Positions 1 to 10,452 of a stretch of 64,000 nt of DNA are shown piece after piece. The position numbers were made by a program, and so were the translations under genes. The stretch comes from Sipunculus nudus (Eukaryota; Annelida; Sipuncula; Golfingiida; Sipunculidae), in NCBI GenBank assembly GCA_026874595.1, contig CM049316.1:78713676-78777675 (forward strand), written 5' to 3'. The notes below the pieces were generated by a model. The model had not been told where the DNA came from. It ran no database searches and saw only the letters and a list, made by a program, of their open reading frames with translations. Positions within the stretch are counted from its first letter, which is position 1. Each line of letters starts with the position of its first letter.

Positions 1-732
1 ATAATCATCATATGTTTGTCAGATTTAATGTGTATAGATTTGTGTATATGATCGGATGTTTTTAAATGTAAATGTATTTCATATTTTTACATTCACAGGG
101 CCTAGTGGAAGAACAGAATCACTTCTGTTTCAGTTACCTTGTATAAATATACTAATGATTAATAATAAAAAATAACAATATTTGTATATATATATTTAGG
201 TGAAAATTCAACAAAAGTAATGGTAAATCATTAGTTTCTATTATATCAGAAGACAATATTATATATGATATATTAACAATACATCTGTTGCACACTGTCT
301 TATTACTTTTAATCTGATTGTATAATCTGAAATGACTAAGATATATCAATGAAAAAAATTAATTAAGCATTTAAGGAACTTATTATTAATTGTATTAGGT
401 ATATCGGGGATGCAATACAAAATTCCCCATTAATGGTCATTGGTCAATATGACTTCCTAGTTCATCACAATAAATTTCCTTGTTTGTTTAATAAAATATC
501 CTGGTTTGTTTCATAAAATTTCCCGTCTGTTCGACAGTATACTGTTTCGTAAAAATGTTACATTAATATAGAAAGGGAAAGTTTCATAAATGCATTACTT
601 CACGGAAGTATGATGTCATAAAATTTCCAACCAATTTACAAATGAGGAAAGATTTTATCAAAGTAATATTTGTGTGACAATAATACCATAGAGGAAGTAA
701 ATATGAAACGTTCTTGTTCCGGGTTGGTTTAT
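1..732. other. AT-rich non-coding stretch
   Basis: I see no supportable gene. The sequence is AT-rich with short poly-A and TA runs; the only reading frame over 60 codons is low-complexity and has no homology I recognise. The last part leads into the TATA box of the first RING gene. Confidence 0.5.
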
Positions 733-740
733 TATAAATA
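733..740 (+). promoter_or_regulatory. TATA box of the first RING gene
   Basis: TATAAATA lies 128 bases before the ATG at 868. A possible donor (AAAG|GTAGGC near 819) and an acceptor (GTATACAG ending at 862) would remove a very short 5'-UTR intron between this box and the start codon. Confidence 0.5.
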
Positions 741-867
741 CACAGATCACATCTTGAGTTGACGTTATATGAAGACAGAATTCCGTATCGAATTCAGCTG
801 GTCAACTGCTCGGCAAAAGGTAGGCGTTTCTTGATATTACCAAACAGTGTTTTTTGTATACAGTGAA

Positions 868-1680
868 ATGCCCAATTATTATCGCTCCATGCAAGCTGTC
901 ATGAAGTTCATCAATATGACCATTTGGAAGAAGCATTCGTCTCTGCTTTGCCATTCAATAAATGAAATTGAATTCATAGCATTTCTGAGTGCATTATCGG
1001 GTATTTTGTGGTTGACAAAACCGCTACTAAAACAGATGAAACGATACGGCATCTTGAGCAATGCGTTCAATGATTCCGACATCCATGTTATTTACGCGCA
1101 ACAAGACGTACGACGTGTAATAAAATGCTTGTACGTGAAAGATTCAATCAGAACATTTACAAATCTGTTACTACTCAGAGTTTGTGTTCAGGTGGTCAGA
1201 CAGAAACGTGCTGATAATTTAATTCGTATGTTTCTACCACCACAATTAGACTTTCGAATTCCAAGAAGACAGCGGAACCGAAGTCAAATAAATAATTCAC
1301 TACACAACACAGGTCCCTTAACTGATGATTTAAGCACCCATGATTCGAATAATGCACCCATTGTTACAAATGACGTCAACAATTTAAGCACCCATGATTC
1401 GAATAATGCACCCATGGTTACAAATGACGTCGACATCAGGGTACAGCTCGAACAAGCCAACAAAGAAATCGCACGTCTGAGATCCGTCAACAAACAAGAT
1501 GTTTTTCGATGTCAAATATGTCGTACAGGGACTGTGAATTGTGTATTAAAACAATGTGGACATGCATTTTGTCGCGATTGTCTGATTGGAGATTTTAGTA
1601 GCAGTAAATCTTCAGGAATTAAGTGTCCGAAATGCAGAAAAAAAACAAGACGCGGTGACATAGCAACATTGTACATATAA
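868..1680 (+). CDS. RING-finger protein, short paralogue of the 23-kb RING protein
   Basis: 270 residues from the first ATG; an upstream GTG extension of seven codons is not needed and crosses a splice-acceptor-like sequence. The C-terminus (about 212-258) is a C3HC4 RING: C-x2-C, CGHAFCRDC, then CPKC, so a ubiquitin E3 ligase is the likely role. The N-terminal 130 residues align by eye with the middle of the protein at 23179-25140 (shared QDVRRV, LLLLR.CVQV.., DF.P), so this is a shortened family member lacking the other's N-terminal domain. Between them is an 18-residue tandem duplication (LSTHDSNNAP twice, 54-bp period) followed by a short charged helical segment. RING assignment is firm; substrates unknown. 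Confidence 0.85.
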   Translation: MPNYYRSMQAVMKFINMTIWKKHSSLLCHSINEIEFIAFLSALSGILWLTKPLLKQMKRYGILSNAFNDSDIHVIYAQQDVRRVIKCLYVKDSIRTFTNLLLLRVCVQVVRQKRADNLIRMFLPPQLDFRIPRRQRNRSQINNSLHNTGPLTDDLSTHDSNNAPIVTNDVNNLSTHDSNNAPMVTNDVDIRVQLEQANKEIARLRSVNKQDVFRCQICRTGTVNCVLKQCGHAFCRDCLIGDFSSSKSSGIKCPKCRKKTRRGDIATLYI

Positions 1681-2592
1681 TGTTTTAGCAGCATGCATGT
1701 ATTTTGTTGATCAATGTCTATTTATGAAAGTCGCATAATGATCAATATATAATTAAATGGCTCGGATGTATGCTATTAGTATCGGGATGAACCCATGCAC
1801 CGTATATGTCTGTATATCAAACAGGAATATTTTATATTCCCATTTAGTTGTGTGTATATAAATCATTTACTACTATTTATCTGTTTAGATATGAGATCAA
1901 GTGAGGACGTTCACTGATCAACAAATGAGATATTTGTAATCAATATATAGAACGAGATCAATATATATGAATTTCAAGATGTATGAATGTGACAAGCAAT
2001 ATGTATAATAATTCATTTCGTAAATTACCTGCATTCTCAATCATTGTACGAATCATCTGATCATCTGTATGGTTAAGATTAAATGTAAGTGTATTTAATA
2101 TGAAGTGATATTATTTAATCATGTGAAGAACTAATGAAACGATTATATGCAAAACAGATCTACATACATAATATGTTTTTGGTACAAAGATAAAGTAAAA
2201 CGTATTGTTTAATAGGAAATTGTAATTACAGGCCCATTAGGTATAGCTGTAGTCTGAATCGTATTGACTGATATACATGTTTGTGGTAATACATCCCCTA
2301 GAATTGAGATACGATATCTGCTACAACTGTTAAGTACTTTTTGTTCACATGACCATCTTCCAAACAACATCAAAGTCTAATCAAAAGAGCGAAAAATACT
2401 GTATCATGTGATCCGACAATTAGCATTAAGTCGATAATTTATTTGTAACACGCATCACGTGGTGGAAAATCTGATTAGGTCGTTTGTTACCCAACACAAA
2501 TGATATATATTTAAAATCCCCGACCACTTAACAGCTGTGATGATATGTAAGCGTTACAAAAATAGCTGTAAATCAATAGACGAGTTTCTAGT

Positions 2593-2598
<6 letters not shown>

Positions 2599-2628
<30 letters not shown>
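2599..2628. repeat. (AT)n microsatellite
   Basis: Uninterrupted AT dinucleotide run of about 15 units. Confidence 0.9.
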
Positions 2629-2632
<4 letters not shown>

Positions 2633-3544
2633 CCTGTGTTACGATTTGGTCTTGTATATTTGCCATCAATCCATTTTGTCACTTGCAATGAACACTTCCC
2701 TTATATAAGTTCAGTCATAAATTCTCATAATATACATATCAGAAACTGTACGCACCTGCATTGGCCTGAAAATGGGCAATTTTGTGATATGTGTACAACT
2801 AACTGGTAAAAGACACATCCAACGCTTTTGTGCTGATATTCAGGATGTGTTTTGTTATGCTCTGTTAAACCCGAGCTTCACTGACAAGAAACCAAGCGGT
2901 TGATAACATCGATTTGTACACACGCATACATTGGCGTGCACCGAACGTACAAACATAAAGATATTCTAGGCAAGCTAACAATCTGAATGTATTTATATGA
3001 ATAATTATTTGACTATATCACAGATTATGTGTAAAAATTCAGTTCTCTTTAAAAAAAATGCTGGAGATATTTAATATAACCGTATTTCAAAATGAATACA
3101 CATTATTCTCATGCTAAACAAGTTTTGAAGATTAACAGTATCTTCTAATATTCATAATGAATTATTTTGTGGTTACAAATTGGATTAAAATAGTTATAGC
3201 CAGTTGAAATGTCGAATTTAACTGTAACCGTTAAAAGAGTATATATTGCTGCCATCTGGTGTGTGCTGGAGGAATTACTTTGGATTATCAAATTAAATTA
3301 TTTCTTTAGACAGTTATGTAATATTGGCTTGCAAATGTTCTCAAATGGTCGACAAGCAAACCTGATGGCCGCTGATAGTCCTTTGTATGTGATATACCAA
3401 GAGACAAGGTCAAGGTCATTGTAAAACACCGAAAGGTTATTTCCGTCATAACTTCATCAATATTAGACCTATCGTCACAGACAGAGGCTCTATTTTTTTT
3501 CTCTGAGGCTTCTCTGTAACCTGAGTTGGTCATCTGGTCTCAAT

Positions 3545-4180
3545 CTTGTGTCACATTGTCAGTCTGTCCGTCTGTTTGTCAGTCTACTCAATTTCATCTG
3601 CTTGCTGGTTCTTGAGTCCTACATAACGCAATTTACAGTCAACAGGTTTGCAGGAATCCGTTTGAAACTTATACATCTTATGTCTGGTACTAATATCTCG
3701 AAATCTGTTGACCATTTTCCGGATATGGCCGCTAGGTGTCGCTGCATTCGAGCCTCTCTTAAGATATCTTCTTTTGGCCATATCGCCAACACTATAAACC
3801 TCAATTACATAAACTATAGCTTATTTTCTTCCGCCGTGTCTTTCCCGTACCCTGGTTAAGCCATAATGTCTCCATCTTGTGCACCTTTGTCAGTATATCT
3901 GTCTGTTTGTCGGTTATTGTCAGCTATCAATGTTTCCATCTTAGTATTTGTGATATATGTCGTCCAACAGGCCACAACGTATCAACAATCGCTCTGAAAG
4001 TTACACAATTGATAGAAACCTACAGTTTGTTCTTTCTCTCCATACCTGTTATGTTTGTGAACATGAGAAAATATACATGTTCCGGTCGTGTCATATCGAA
4101 GCTCACAAAGTCATATCACGCCTGTGATTTGGTTTTGGACGGTGTGATAAATGTATATTATTTCATCCACCTCTAAATAT
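3545..4180. repeat. Diverged tandem repeat, host-like
   Basis: CTTGTG..CAC..TTGTCAGT followed by TCTGTCTGTTTGTC occurs at 3545 and again at 3876 (331-bp offset). Copies diverge after about 80 bp. The text (Y-rich GTCTGTCTGTTTGTC, then a block with GGATATGGCCGCTAGGTGTCGCTG) resembles unclassified dispersed repeats of invertebrate genomes; that resemblance is from memory and unverified. Confidence 0.45.
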
Positions 4181-5724
4181 CTTCTCTACTGCACGTGTAT
4201 GACATGAATGTTTTGCACATAATCTGTGCACCCCATGACGTCTGATATGTGTCAACGTACCCTATCCATTTGCTTGCATATTCCTCTAGTATAATACATG
4301 TAGCTCGGTTACTGTTTAGTGCTAGCCCATATCAGTCGAATTATTATAATAGCCCGCGCGTGTGCTCAGAATATAACATATCCGGAATGTTCTTCGTACG
4401 GGATTGTCAAATACCTACCATCCCCTACTCGTACCAGTATATAACGTCCTACAATGTGCCTATACTCGCTCCCCTAACGTGTAGATATTTCGTAGGATAG
4501 GTATATTCTATACGTCTTGCAAATCTTTCTAATCATTGTACAGACGGACATATTTCCGCTATCTGTGCAACCTGACCAACGTGTTGGTTAATGTACATTA
4601 ATATGGGGGCGTCAGTTCTTAAAATAGGCAACAATCAGTCCGTCATCTGTTTTCATTCCTTACATTTCCGTGACTCAACGAGACGGCTCATACTCCGTCA
4701 TGTCTGAGATTCCGGTGAACAAACAGGTCAGGCGCAGGGGTTTTCAAGGTCGTTGTTTGGATAACGCTGACACATATGTAAAAAAATGCTTGTTTACCCG
4801 ACGATGCACAGTCGCGTCACAGAACACATACTTGTTTTGAATATTTACAAACGCACAACACCATGCATGCCATATAATCATGACGTTGAACCATGTCAAT
4901 TTCGTTTTATTGATACATATAACACGACACATGTTTGCATGGATACCATATTGTATTGTGTTATGATACAGTACAAGGGATCCGCTTTTTTTGGTCCAGT
5001 AATCAACAATACATTCATGTATATGTCAAAACATAAACAGTAAAAAATAACATGTCAACCAGATCTATCTACGTTTTCACATTTCACAACGTCCAAACAA
5101 TGACACCTTTAAATGTATCAGTATTAATCAAAGATATATGATCCATAAACACGTATATATGACACGTATATATATATGAATATGCATATATTGTACAGCT
5201 TCAGTTTCTACAATCACATTAGCAACATGTGTAACACGTGTTACATTAATCCTCCCTGCGTCATCACAATTCTGTGTCGCTGTCTGTATCACTGTCTCCA
5301 AATATGTTGTTCCCATGATGCATAAAGGAACAAATGATCCCTTTCCGGGCTATTCAGACCAATTCCCTTTTTTTAATATCCTCACCGTATGTCCCGCACC
5401 AAATGCCTGAATACTAATCATGAATAGTCCTGTGCGCTTCTGTTGAAAACAGGTTGGTCGAAAAGGTTATACAAATTATCGTATACCTAATGCATGCGTA
5501 AAGCGATAGCGTCACCTATTTCGTGCAGTTCCTGTATGGCGGCGCGAAGGACGTATACAGCACCACGGACTATTCTGTTGTCGGCCATGTCTGTGATTGA
5601 CATGACGTTTACTCTTCAGTGTGTCTTTATATTGTTATATATAAAATGTTATTTATCTATTTATACCTTTTGTTGATGACGCAATTCCAGCACAGACAGG
5701 AAACGTGGTATCACACGCACCAGT

Positions 5725-6693
5725 TTAACGAAAGAGAATTTTGGATGGATTGCTGAATAAACCAGCTGACGAGTTAGAAGACGTCGTGGTGACAGTCTTG
5801 TTAAATGGCGAAACGAAAGTCGTACTCGCGTTGAAAGGCTGACTGAATATCGGACGTGACGTTTGTGGTGAACCAAATACCGTACTCGCGTTGAAAGGCT
5901 GACTGAATATTGGACGTGAAGTTTGTGGTGAACCAAATACCAATGAAGGGAACGTCACAGCTGCGTTAGATGATGTACCCAATGTGGCATCTGCGTTCGA
6001 TGATGTGTTGCGTGTCGCTTCAGTGTTGATAGGTGTACCCCAGGTGGAATTTGCATTACCAAAGGACGCATTCTGACCAAACGAAAATCCCGCCGTAGAT
6101 TTACCATCACTAGCGAAGTTAAATGCAGGCGTAGTCTCTGGTTTATTTTCAGGTACGCGTGCCGGGCTATCAGCTACCCCTGGTTTTTTATCCAGTCTCA
6201 TCGCCACGCAAATGTTTCCGATGTATTGTCCATCCACGGGGAACTGACTGAATCCATCCCCATCTAAAATCCTCATTTCCACGTTACGCTTTTGGCACAG
6301 TTTTTGTGGCAGTAGTGCGATCAAGCGTGCTTTGATTAACTCTTGGGTGCTGGTGTCTTTTCGGGCGGCTCGGACCATGTCAGCCACAGTTGTGTTATTG
6401 CACACGAGTATCCGTTCGTCTTGGTAGTTGTACCTCACGGCGGGTGTCCCAACCAAAGGTTTGTCACCTCCATTACTCACGGGTACAATAACATCTGGCA
6501 TGTGGCGGGGCTCGGCGTATACGAGAAACACGAAGAACTGGTCATCGCAAGATAGCCATTTCATGTATTTAGCCTTGTAATAACAATCCTCCATTGTATA
6601 GTAAAACGATGACAGTCCTGCATTAACGACCATGTGTAACGTCGTTTCTTGTTGCACGGCCACGTTCTGCTCTTGAGTATCGTTTGCCATCAT
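5725..6693 (-). CDS. FG-repeat protein with nucleoporin-like C-terminus
   Basis: 322 residues, starting at the first of two adjacent ATGs, 38 bases after a TATATAAT box. Residues 1-185 look globular and match nothing I know. From about 190 the chain becomes low-complexity, rich in S, T, N, F and G, with FG dipeptides in SFG and VFG contexts and an exact 20-residue tandem duplication (60 bp at DNA level) beginning VFGSPQTSRP. FG-rich disordered tails are typical of nucleoporins, which bind transport receptors; a virus protein with such a tail could dock on nuclear transport machinery. The FG content is modest (four clear FG pairs), so simple low complexity is an alternative. Single-copy, next to tRNA-Asn. 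Confidence 0.8.
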   Translation of the reverse strand: MMANDTQEQNVAVQQETTLHMVVNAGLSSFYYTMEDCYYKAKYMKWLSCDDQFFVFLVYAEPRHMPDVIVPVSNGGDKPLVGTPAVRYNYQDERILVCNNTTVADMVRAARKDTSTQELIKARLIALLPQKLCQKRNVEMRILDGDGFSQFPVDGQYIGNICVAMRLDKKPGVADSPARVPENKPETTPAFNFASDGKSTAGFSFGQNASFGNANSTWGTPINTEATRNTSSNADATLGTSSNAAVTFPSLVFGSPQTSRPIFSQPFNASTVFGSPQTSRPIFSQPFNASTTFVSPFNKTVTTTSSNSSAGLFSNPSKILFR

Positions 6694-6730
6694 GTTGCCA
6701 ACTGTCTAGAGTGTAGACAAACGCACCATT

Positions 6731-6738
6731 ATTATATA
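6731..6738 (-). promoter_or_regulatory. TATA box of the FG-repeat gene
   Basis: TATATAAT on the minus strand, 38 bases before the start codon at 6693. A TGACGTCA (CRE-like) and an inverted CCAAT box lie further upstream, near 6870-6890. Confidence 0.6.
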
Positions 6739-6954
6739 TCTCTTACGCAGGCACGTGATCGGTATTGACAAATAGTTTGGTGTCACGTGAGCCCCAGATT
6801 TAAGAATAAGATTGTAAAGAAAACAACATGTATTGCTGGGATTAAAGGCATTTATAAAGATCGTCTGTGACGTCACACTTTCCATCAGCCAATCAAATCA
6901 AGGAACAGTACCTGTTCATAATAACAAAAGAAACTCACGTATACAAAGCATGTA

Positions 6955-7028
6955 GTCCCTGTGGCGTAATCGGTTAGCGCGTCCGGCTGTTAATCGGGAG
7001 GTTGGTGGTTCGAACCCACCCAGGGACG
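6955..7028 (+). tRNA. tRNA-Asn (anticodon GTT)
   Basis: A complete cloverleaf can be drawn: 7-bp acceptor GTCCCTG/CAGGGAC, D arm GCGT..GCGC, anticodon arm TCCGG-CTGTTAA-TCGGG (one G.T-type pair) with GTT at 6989-6991, five-base variable loop, T arm GGTGG-TTCGAAC-CCACC, discriminator G. A TTTT Pol III stop follows within 15 bases. No CCA is encoded and there is no intron. It looks like an ordinary eukaryotic tRNA-Asn, between two leftward protein genes. Confidence 0.95.
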
Positions 7029-7039
7029 TTATACATGTT

Positions 7040-8269
7040 TTATGTCCCTATGCCACCCGTTCCTGTTTTTCTTCGTCCAGAGTCTTGCCTGCGAACAAAC
7101 GGGGAGTAAGTGCACATGGTGCCAGACAGGTCCCTGAGTGGGTAGTCTTCGATAATGTACCCAAGCAACTTTGAAACCTGCCAAGCCGCCAACGATATCG
7201 TTGTCGCAGTGTCGGTTTGTATCTTAGCAACGTGCCCGCAGGCTCCGACATCAACATGTTTTAAAGACCCGTAAAACGTGACTGTCCCATCAGGATGCAT
7301 TGACATGTGCAAAACATGGTCATCGTCACAAACCCACCGTTCATAGAGAAACATTGCGGTGACGCTGCGGTTTTCTAGTTGAGCAATCAACAGCAAAGCG
7401 TTGAGATTGCTACTCAGAAATTCGTCCTCAAACATGACTAGCATACCCGGCACGTTTAACACATTGTGACTTTCTGTCTCACATTCGTACCTTTCACGGG
7501 CACCCGTCTTCGCCTGTCGCACTGCCTGTTCTCCTACCATCTTGTGTTCACAAGACACAGCAGGAGGCCTCCATGGCGTGCAGATAAAGCATACTTTCTG
7601 GTAATCGGATATCACGTTATCCAGAAGCTGGCACAGTTCCACTGTTGTCAGGGAGATCGCGGTTTCGTGGTCAACCACAACGTCTCCCTTAAATGATTCG
7701 TTGTTCTTGTCTAAGCGCGCGTGGAACGAGACTGTACCAAATGTGTCCATTGTGATATGCACAGATTCACCAAGTCCCTCATCAATGTCGTATATCCAGC
7801 CTGTAACACTGCCGCCTACTTTTAGGGCCTCATTGAGTAACAGGTCTAAATATTTGGCAAGTTTTTTCCACACGAAAACCCAACCTCCGACGTGTACGTG
7901 CTCTGTGCCTTGTTCCAAAATTACAGTATCGCCTCGGACGGCCAACGGCCTCCATTTGAAACATTTGCCCTGCCCTACTTGATATGTTATAACCTTTGCG
8001 AACTGTTCCGTCAGTTCCGTCTCGTCACACGTGGGGCAGTACCACTTGAATGTGACACGGTCGTCGGGGACTGTAATGCCCGGAGATGTTTGACATTTCT
8101 GGCACGCTCTCACAAGTATGCGTTCTCGCCATTGCAATCCCATCTCTCGCAACCTGTCCTGAAAGTACATCCCGTCTGACGGTTCGTATCTCCCCGGGTT
8201 GCGGGGCCGACCTGCGTCAGGACTCGGGATCTCCGGGGAACTGCATCGGTCTCCACATGTATTCCCCAT
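7040..8269 (-). CDS. Zinc-ribbon family protein 1 (short member)
   Basis: 409 residues; ATG 31 bases after a TATATAAAA box. First of three tandem leftward paralogues. The first half carries a zinc-ribbon-like set (C-x2-C, then CPTCDETEL at about residue 75) followed by a beta-rich module whose signature is HITMDTFGTVSFHARL. The second half repeats that module (LHMSMHPDGTVTFYGSL) but without a second zinc ribbon, unlike its two larger neighbours, so it has lost about 100 residues. The N-terminus MGNTCG could allow myristoylation, but this is weak. Ends only 12 bases from the tRNA-Asn gene. I do not recognise the family. Confidence 0.85.
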   Translation of the reverse strand: MGNTCGDRCSSPEIPSPDAGRPRNPGRYEPSDGMYFQDRLREMGLQWRERILVRACQKCQTSPGITVPDDRVTFKWYCPTCDETELTEQFAKVITYQVGQGKCFKWRPLAVRGDTVILEQGTEHVHVGGWVFVWKKLAKYLDLLLNEALKVGGSVTGWIYDIDEGLGESVHITMDTFGTVSFHARLDKNNESFKGDVVVDHETAISLTTVELCQLLDNVISDYQKVCFICTPWRPPAVSCEHKMVGEQAVRQAKTGARERYECETESHNVLNVPGMLVMFEDEFLSSNLNALLLIAQLENRSVTAMFLYERWVCDDDHVLHMSMHPDGTVTFYGSLKHVDVGACGHVAKIQTDTATTISLAAWQVSKLLGYIIEDYPLRDLSGTMCTYSPFVRRQDSGRRKTGTGGIGT

Positions 8270-8299
8270 CTTGTCTGAACGGCTGTGCCTGGAACGCCG

Positions 8300-8308
8300 T
8301 TTTATATA
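8300..8308 (-). promoter_or_regulatory. TATA box of zinc-ribbon gene 1
   Basis: TATATAAAA on the minus strand, 31 bases before ATG 8269. The following CGGCGTTCCAGGCA is echoed after the TATA box of the next paralogue, so the core promoter was duplicated with the gene. Confidence 0.65.
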
Positions 8309-8546
8309 CGTACAGTCTCCTCAGCAACCAGCACCTCCCTCCCCCCCTTTGATATCCCTGTGTGTCTGTTATTGTACGTGCCCCGTGTATCACCAGAACA
8401 GCGGGTGGCATGACGGATATATGTATATGTACAAACGTGTACGGTACCTGCAGGTTTCGATAACACGTCCGGTGTACGAGATCATATGACTACATTCCGC
8501 GTTTTCAACTGGCCTCATCCATTTGCCCTTCTTCGTCTTCTTCAGC

Positions 8547-10079
8547 CTAAGTGTTCTCAGAAAACAACCGAGGGTAGGTGTACATCGTACCCGACAAATC
8601 TTTCGGCGGGTAGTTACTGATCACACACTCGAGTAATGATACAACATCCCATGCCTTGAGCGGTATCGCATTCAAAGTGTCGGTTTGTATCATCGTCTGT
8701 ATCTCGTCGCGGAAGTTGAAATACAGCGTTTCCAAAGGTCCATAAAACGTTACGGTACCGTCTGGGTCCATCGAGATGTGAAGGTCGTGCACTTGATCAT
8801 GGTTTATCCGATTATAGCGGAACACTGCGTTCATACGACAGTTTTCCTTTTGAGCGGCCAGGAGCAAAACGTCTAAATCACCGGTCAGAATATTATCCTC
8901 CAACATGGCGAGCATTCCTGGTACTTGTACCTCGTCTTCTGTTACGAGCGTGACTTTGTCTTTGAAACGCAGATACGGTTTCCATCTAAGGTGTATCCAC
9001 CAATCCCAGGGGGGTTTGCAGTATACCCAAATCGAGGTGTCGGTGCCATGCGGTAGGAAGCCGATTGTTCTCTCACGTGTGAACAGATACTCCAACTCAC
9101 TCTGGTCGCATATAGGGCAGTATTCCTGTACGCCATCAAACACATTTTCATAATCCGGGTTGCACGTCTTGCAGGGAATCACTATCATCTTCTCGCGGTC
9201 GTAAAACATATCATACCCTCGTACATTATCTCGAAAGAACATGCCGTCAGAAGGTACGACACCGTCTGATGGTCCGCCCTCACTGTCAACACCAGCTTCA
9301 GTAGTATCACCCGTGTTCGCGTGGGCATGCTGCCCTGGGGATTCCGTCACTGTGTCTACGATGTTGTCATAAGACACCGCCGGAGGTTTCTTGCCGTAAA
9401 TGACTACATTCTGGTAATCGGTGATCACGTGTTCCAACAGCTGGAACAGTACTTCTGTCGTCAGCGATATCGCTTTCTCCTTGTGGACCGCCACCTGCAT
9501 GGTGAAACACGCGTCGTCCTTGTTAATGCGGTCAAAGAATGACACAGTGCCGTAGGGGTCCATCTGGATATGCAAGGACTCACAGATACCCGGAAAACGT
9601 CGGTATATCCAACCGGTCACGCTGCGGTTCGCTTTTTGAGCCTCGCATAGAATCATGTCGAGATGTTCAACCAGTGCCCGCAACACGGAACCGAAGCCTT
9701 CCACGTGGATTGTCTTGTCTCCGTGTCGAAACAACACTGTATCTTCTCGACGTAACAACGGTCTCCACCTAAACGTTATCCCTTGCCCCAAATCGTAGGT
9801 TTTCTCGTTTGTGAACAGTGCCATCACTTCTGTCTCTTGACACGTGGGGCAATATATCCTTGCATGGTCGTGGTTGGGACGGTACAGGTAATCGTCTGCA
9901 CACATTGAGCATTTGTCTACAATTATGTGTTGTTCCCGCCACCTGACTCCCCTTTGTCGTAACACTTTACCAAAGAAAGCCCCGCCGGATGGCGCGAAAC
10001 GGTAAGTGTTACCCGGAGGACCAGTGAAAATACTGATAACCTCCTGGCGATGGCGTGTGTCTGCACGGAGGCCCCCCAT
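8547..10079 (-). CDS. Zinc-ribbon family protein 2 (double module)
   Basis: 510 residues from ATG 10079; an upstream TTG-started extension would overlap the TATA box and is rejected. Two copies of the same architecture: (1) C-x2-C then CPTCQETEV zinc ribbon, followed by a module with LHIQMDPYGTVSFFDRI; (2) CKTC then CPICDQSELEYLF, followed by LHISMDPDGTVTFYGPL. A spacer of about 50 residues (TTEAGVDSEGGPSDG) separates them. Strongly similar to the gene at 10453-11994 along its whole length, so a recent duplication. Function unknown; zinc-binding and a regulatory or scaffold role are inferred. Confidence 0.9.
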   Translation of the reverse strand: MGGLRADTRHRQEVISIFTGPPGNTYRFAPSGGAFFGKVLRQRGVRWREQHIIVDKCSMCADDYLYRPNHDHARIYCPTCQETEVMALFTNEKTYDLGQGITFRWRPLLRREDTVLFRHGDKTIHVEGFGSVLRALVEHLDMILCEAQKANRSVTGWIYRRFPGICESLHIQMDPYGTVSFFDRINKDDACFTMQVAVHKEKAISLTTEVLFQLLEHVITDYQNVVIYGKKPPAVSYDNIVDTVTESPGQHAHANTGDTTEAGVDSEGGPSDGVVPSDGMFFRDNVRGYDMFYDREKMIVIPCKTCNPDYENVFDGVQEYCPICDQSELEYLFTRERTIGFLPHGTDTSIWVYCKPPWDWWIHLRWKPYLRFKDKVTLVTEDEVQVPGMLAMLEDNILTGDLDVLLLAAQKENCRMNAVFRYNRINHDQVHDLHISMDPDGTVTFYGPLETLYFNFRDEIQTMIQTDTLNAIPLKAWDVVSLLECVISNYPPKDLSGTMYTYPRLFSENT

Positions 10080-10109
10080 CGTATATGCCCAGCGATGCCT
10101 GGGACAGCG

Positions 10110-10117
10110 TTTATATA
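10110..10117 (-). promoter_or_regulatory. TATA box of zinc-ribbon gene 2
   Basis: TATATAAA on the minus strand, 31 bases before ATG 10079; nearly the same distance as for paralogue 1. Confidence 0.65.
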
Positions 10118-10452
10118 CGTGGCGTCTCCTCAACAACCCGCTCCACTCTCCAACTCAACATCACTGTCCCGCCGTCACTAAATATATAGACCTCGTCATT
10201 TGTGAGTCACGTGCTCCAGAGTTGTTCCACATAACCTGCTGACACATGTGGTTCACGACACGTCTCAGATTACGCAAGGCCTCTCCTTCACCTCAGATGA
10301 ACCGTCTGCCGCATGCTGCGTTACATATTCCGTGTACACAAACGTGTACAGTACATGCTGGTTCCGATATGACTTCCCCTTAATTAATAGTCCTCATTCA
10401 TCTTCTCATCATCATCGTCAGTATCGTCATCAATTATCTGTTCTTCTTCGTC

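Larger units (their letters stand above)
1681..5724. other. 4-kb stretch without a convincing gene
   Basis: Reading frames here are short, compositionally biased and unsupported. The stretch holds a TA microsatellite (2599-2628) and a diverged tandem repeat (3545-4180), both annotated separately. The repeat and its surroundings read like dispersed invertebrate genomic sequence rather than viral coding DNA. Confidence 0.5.
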
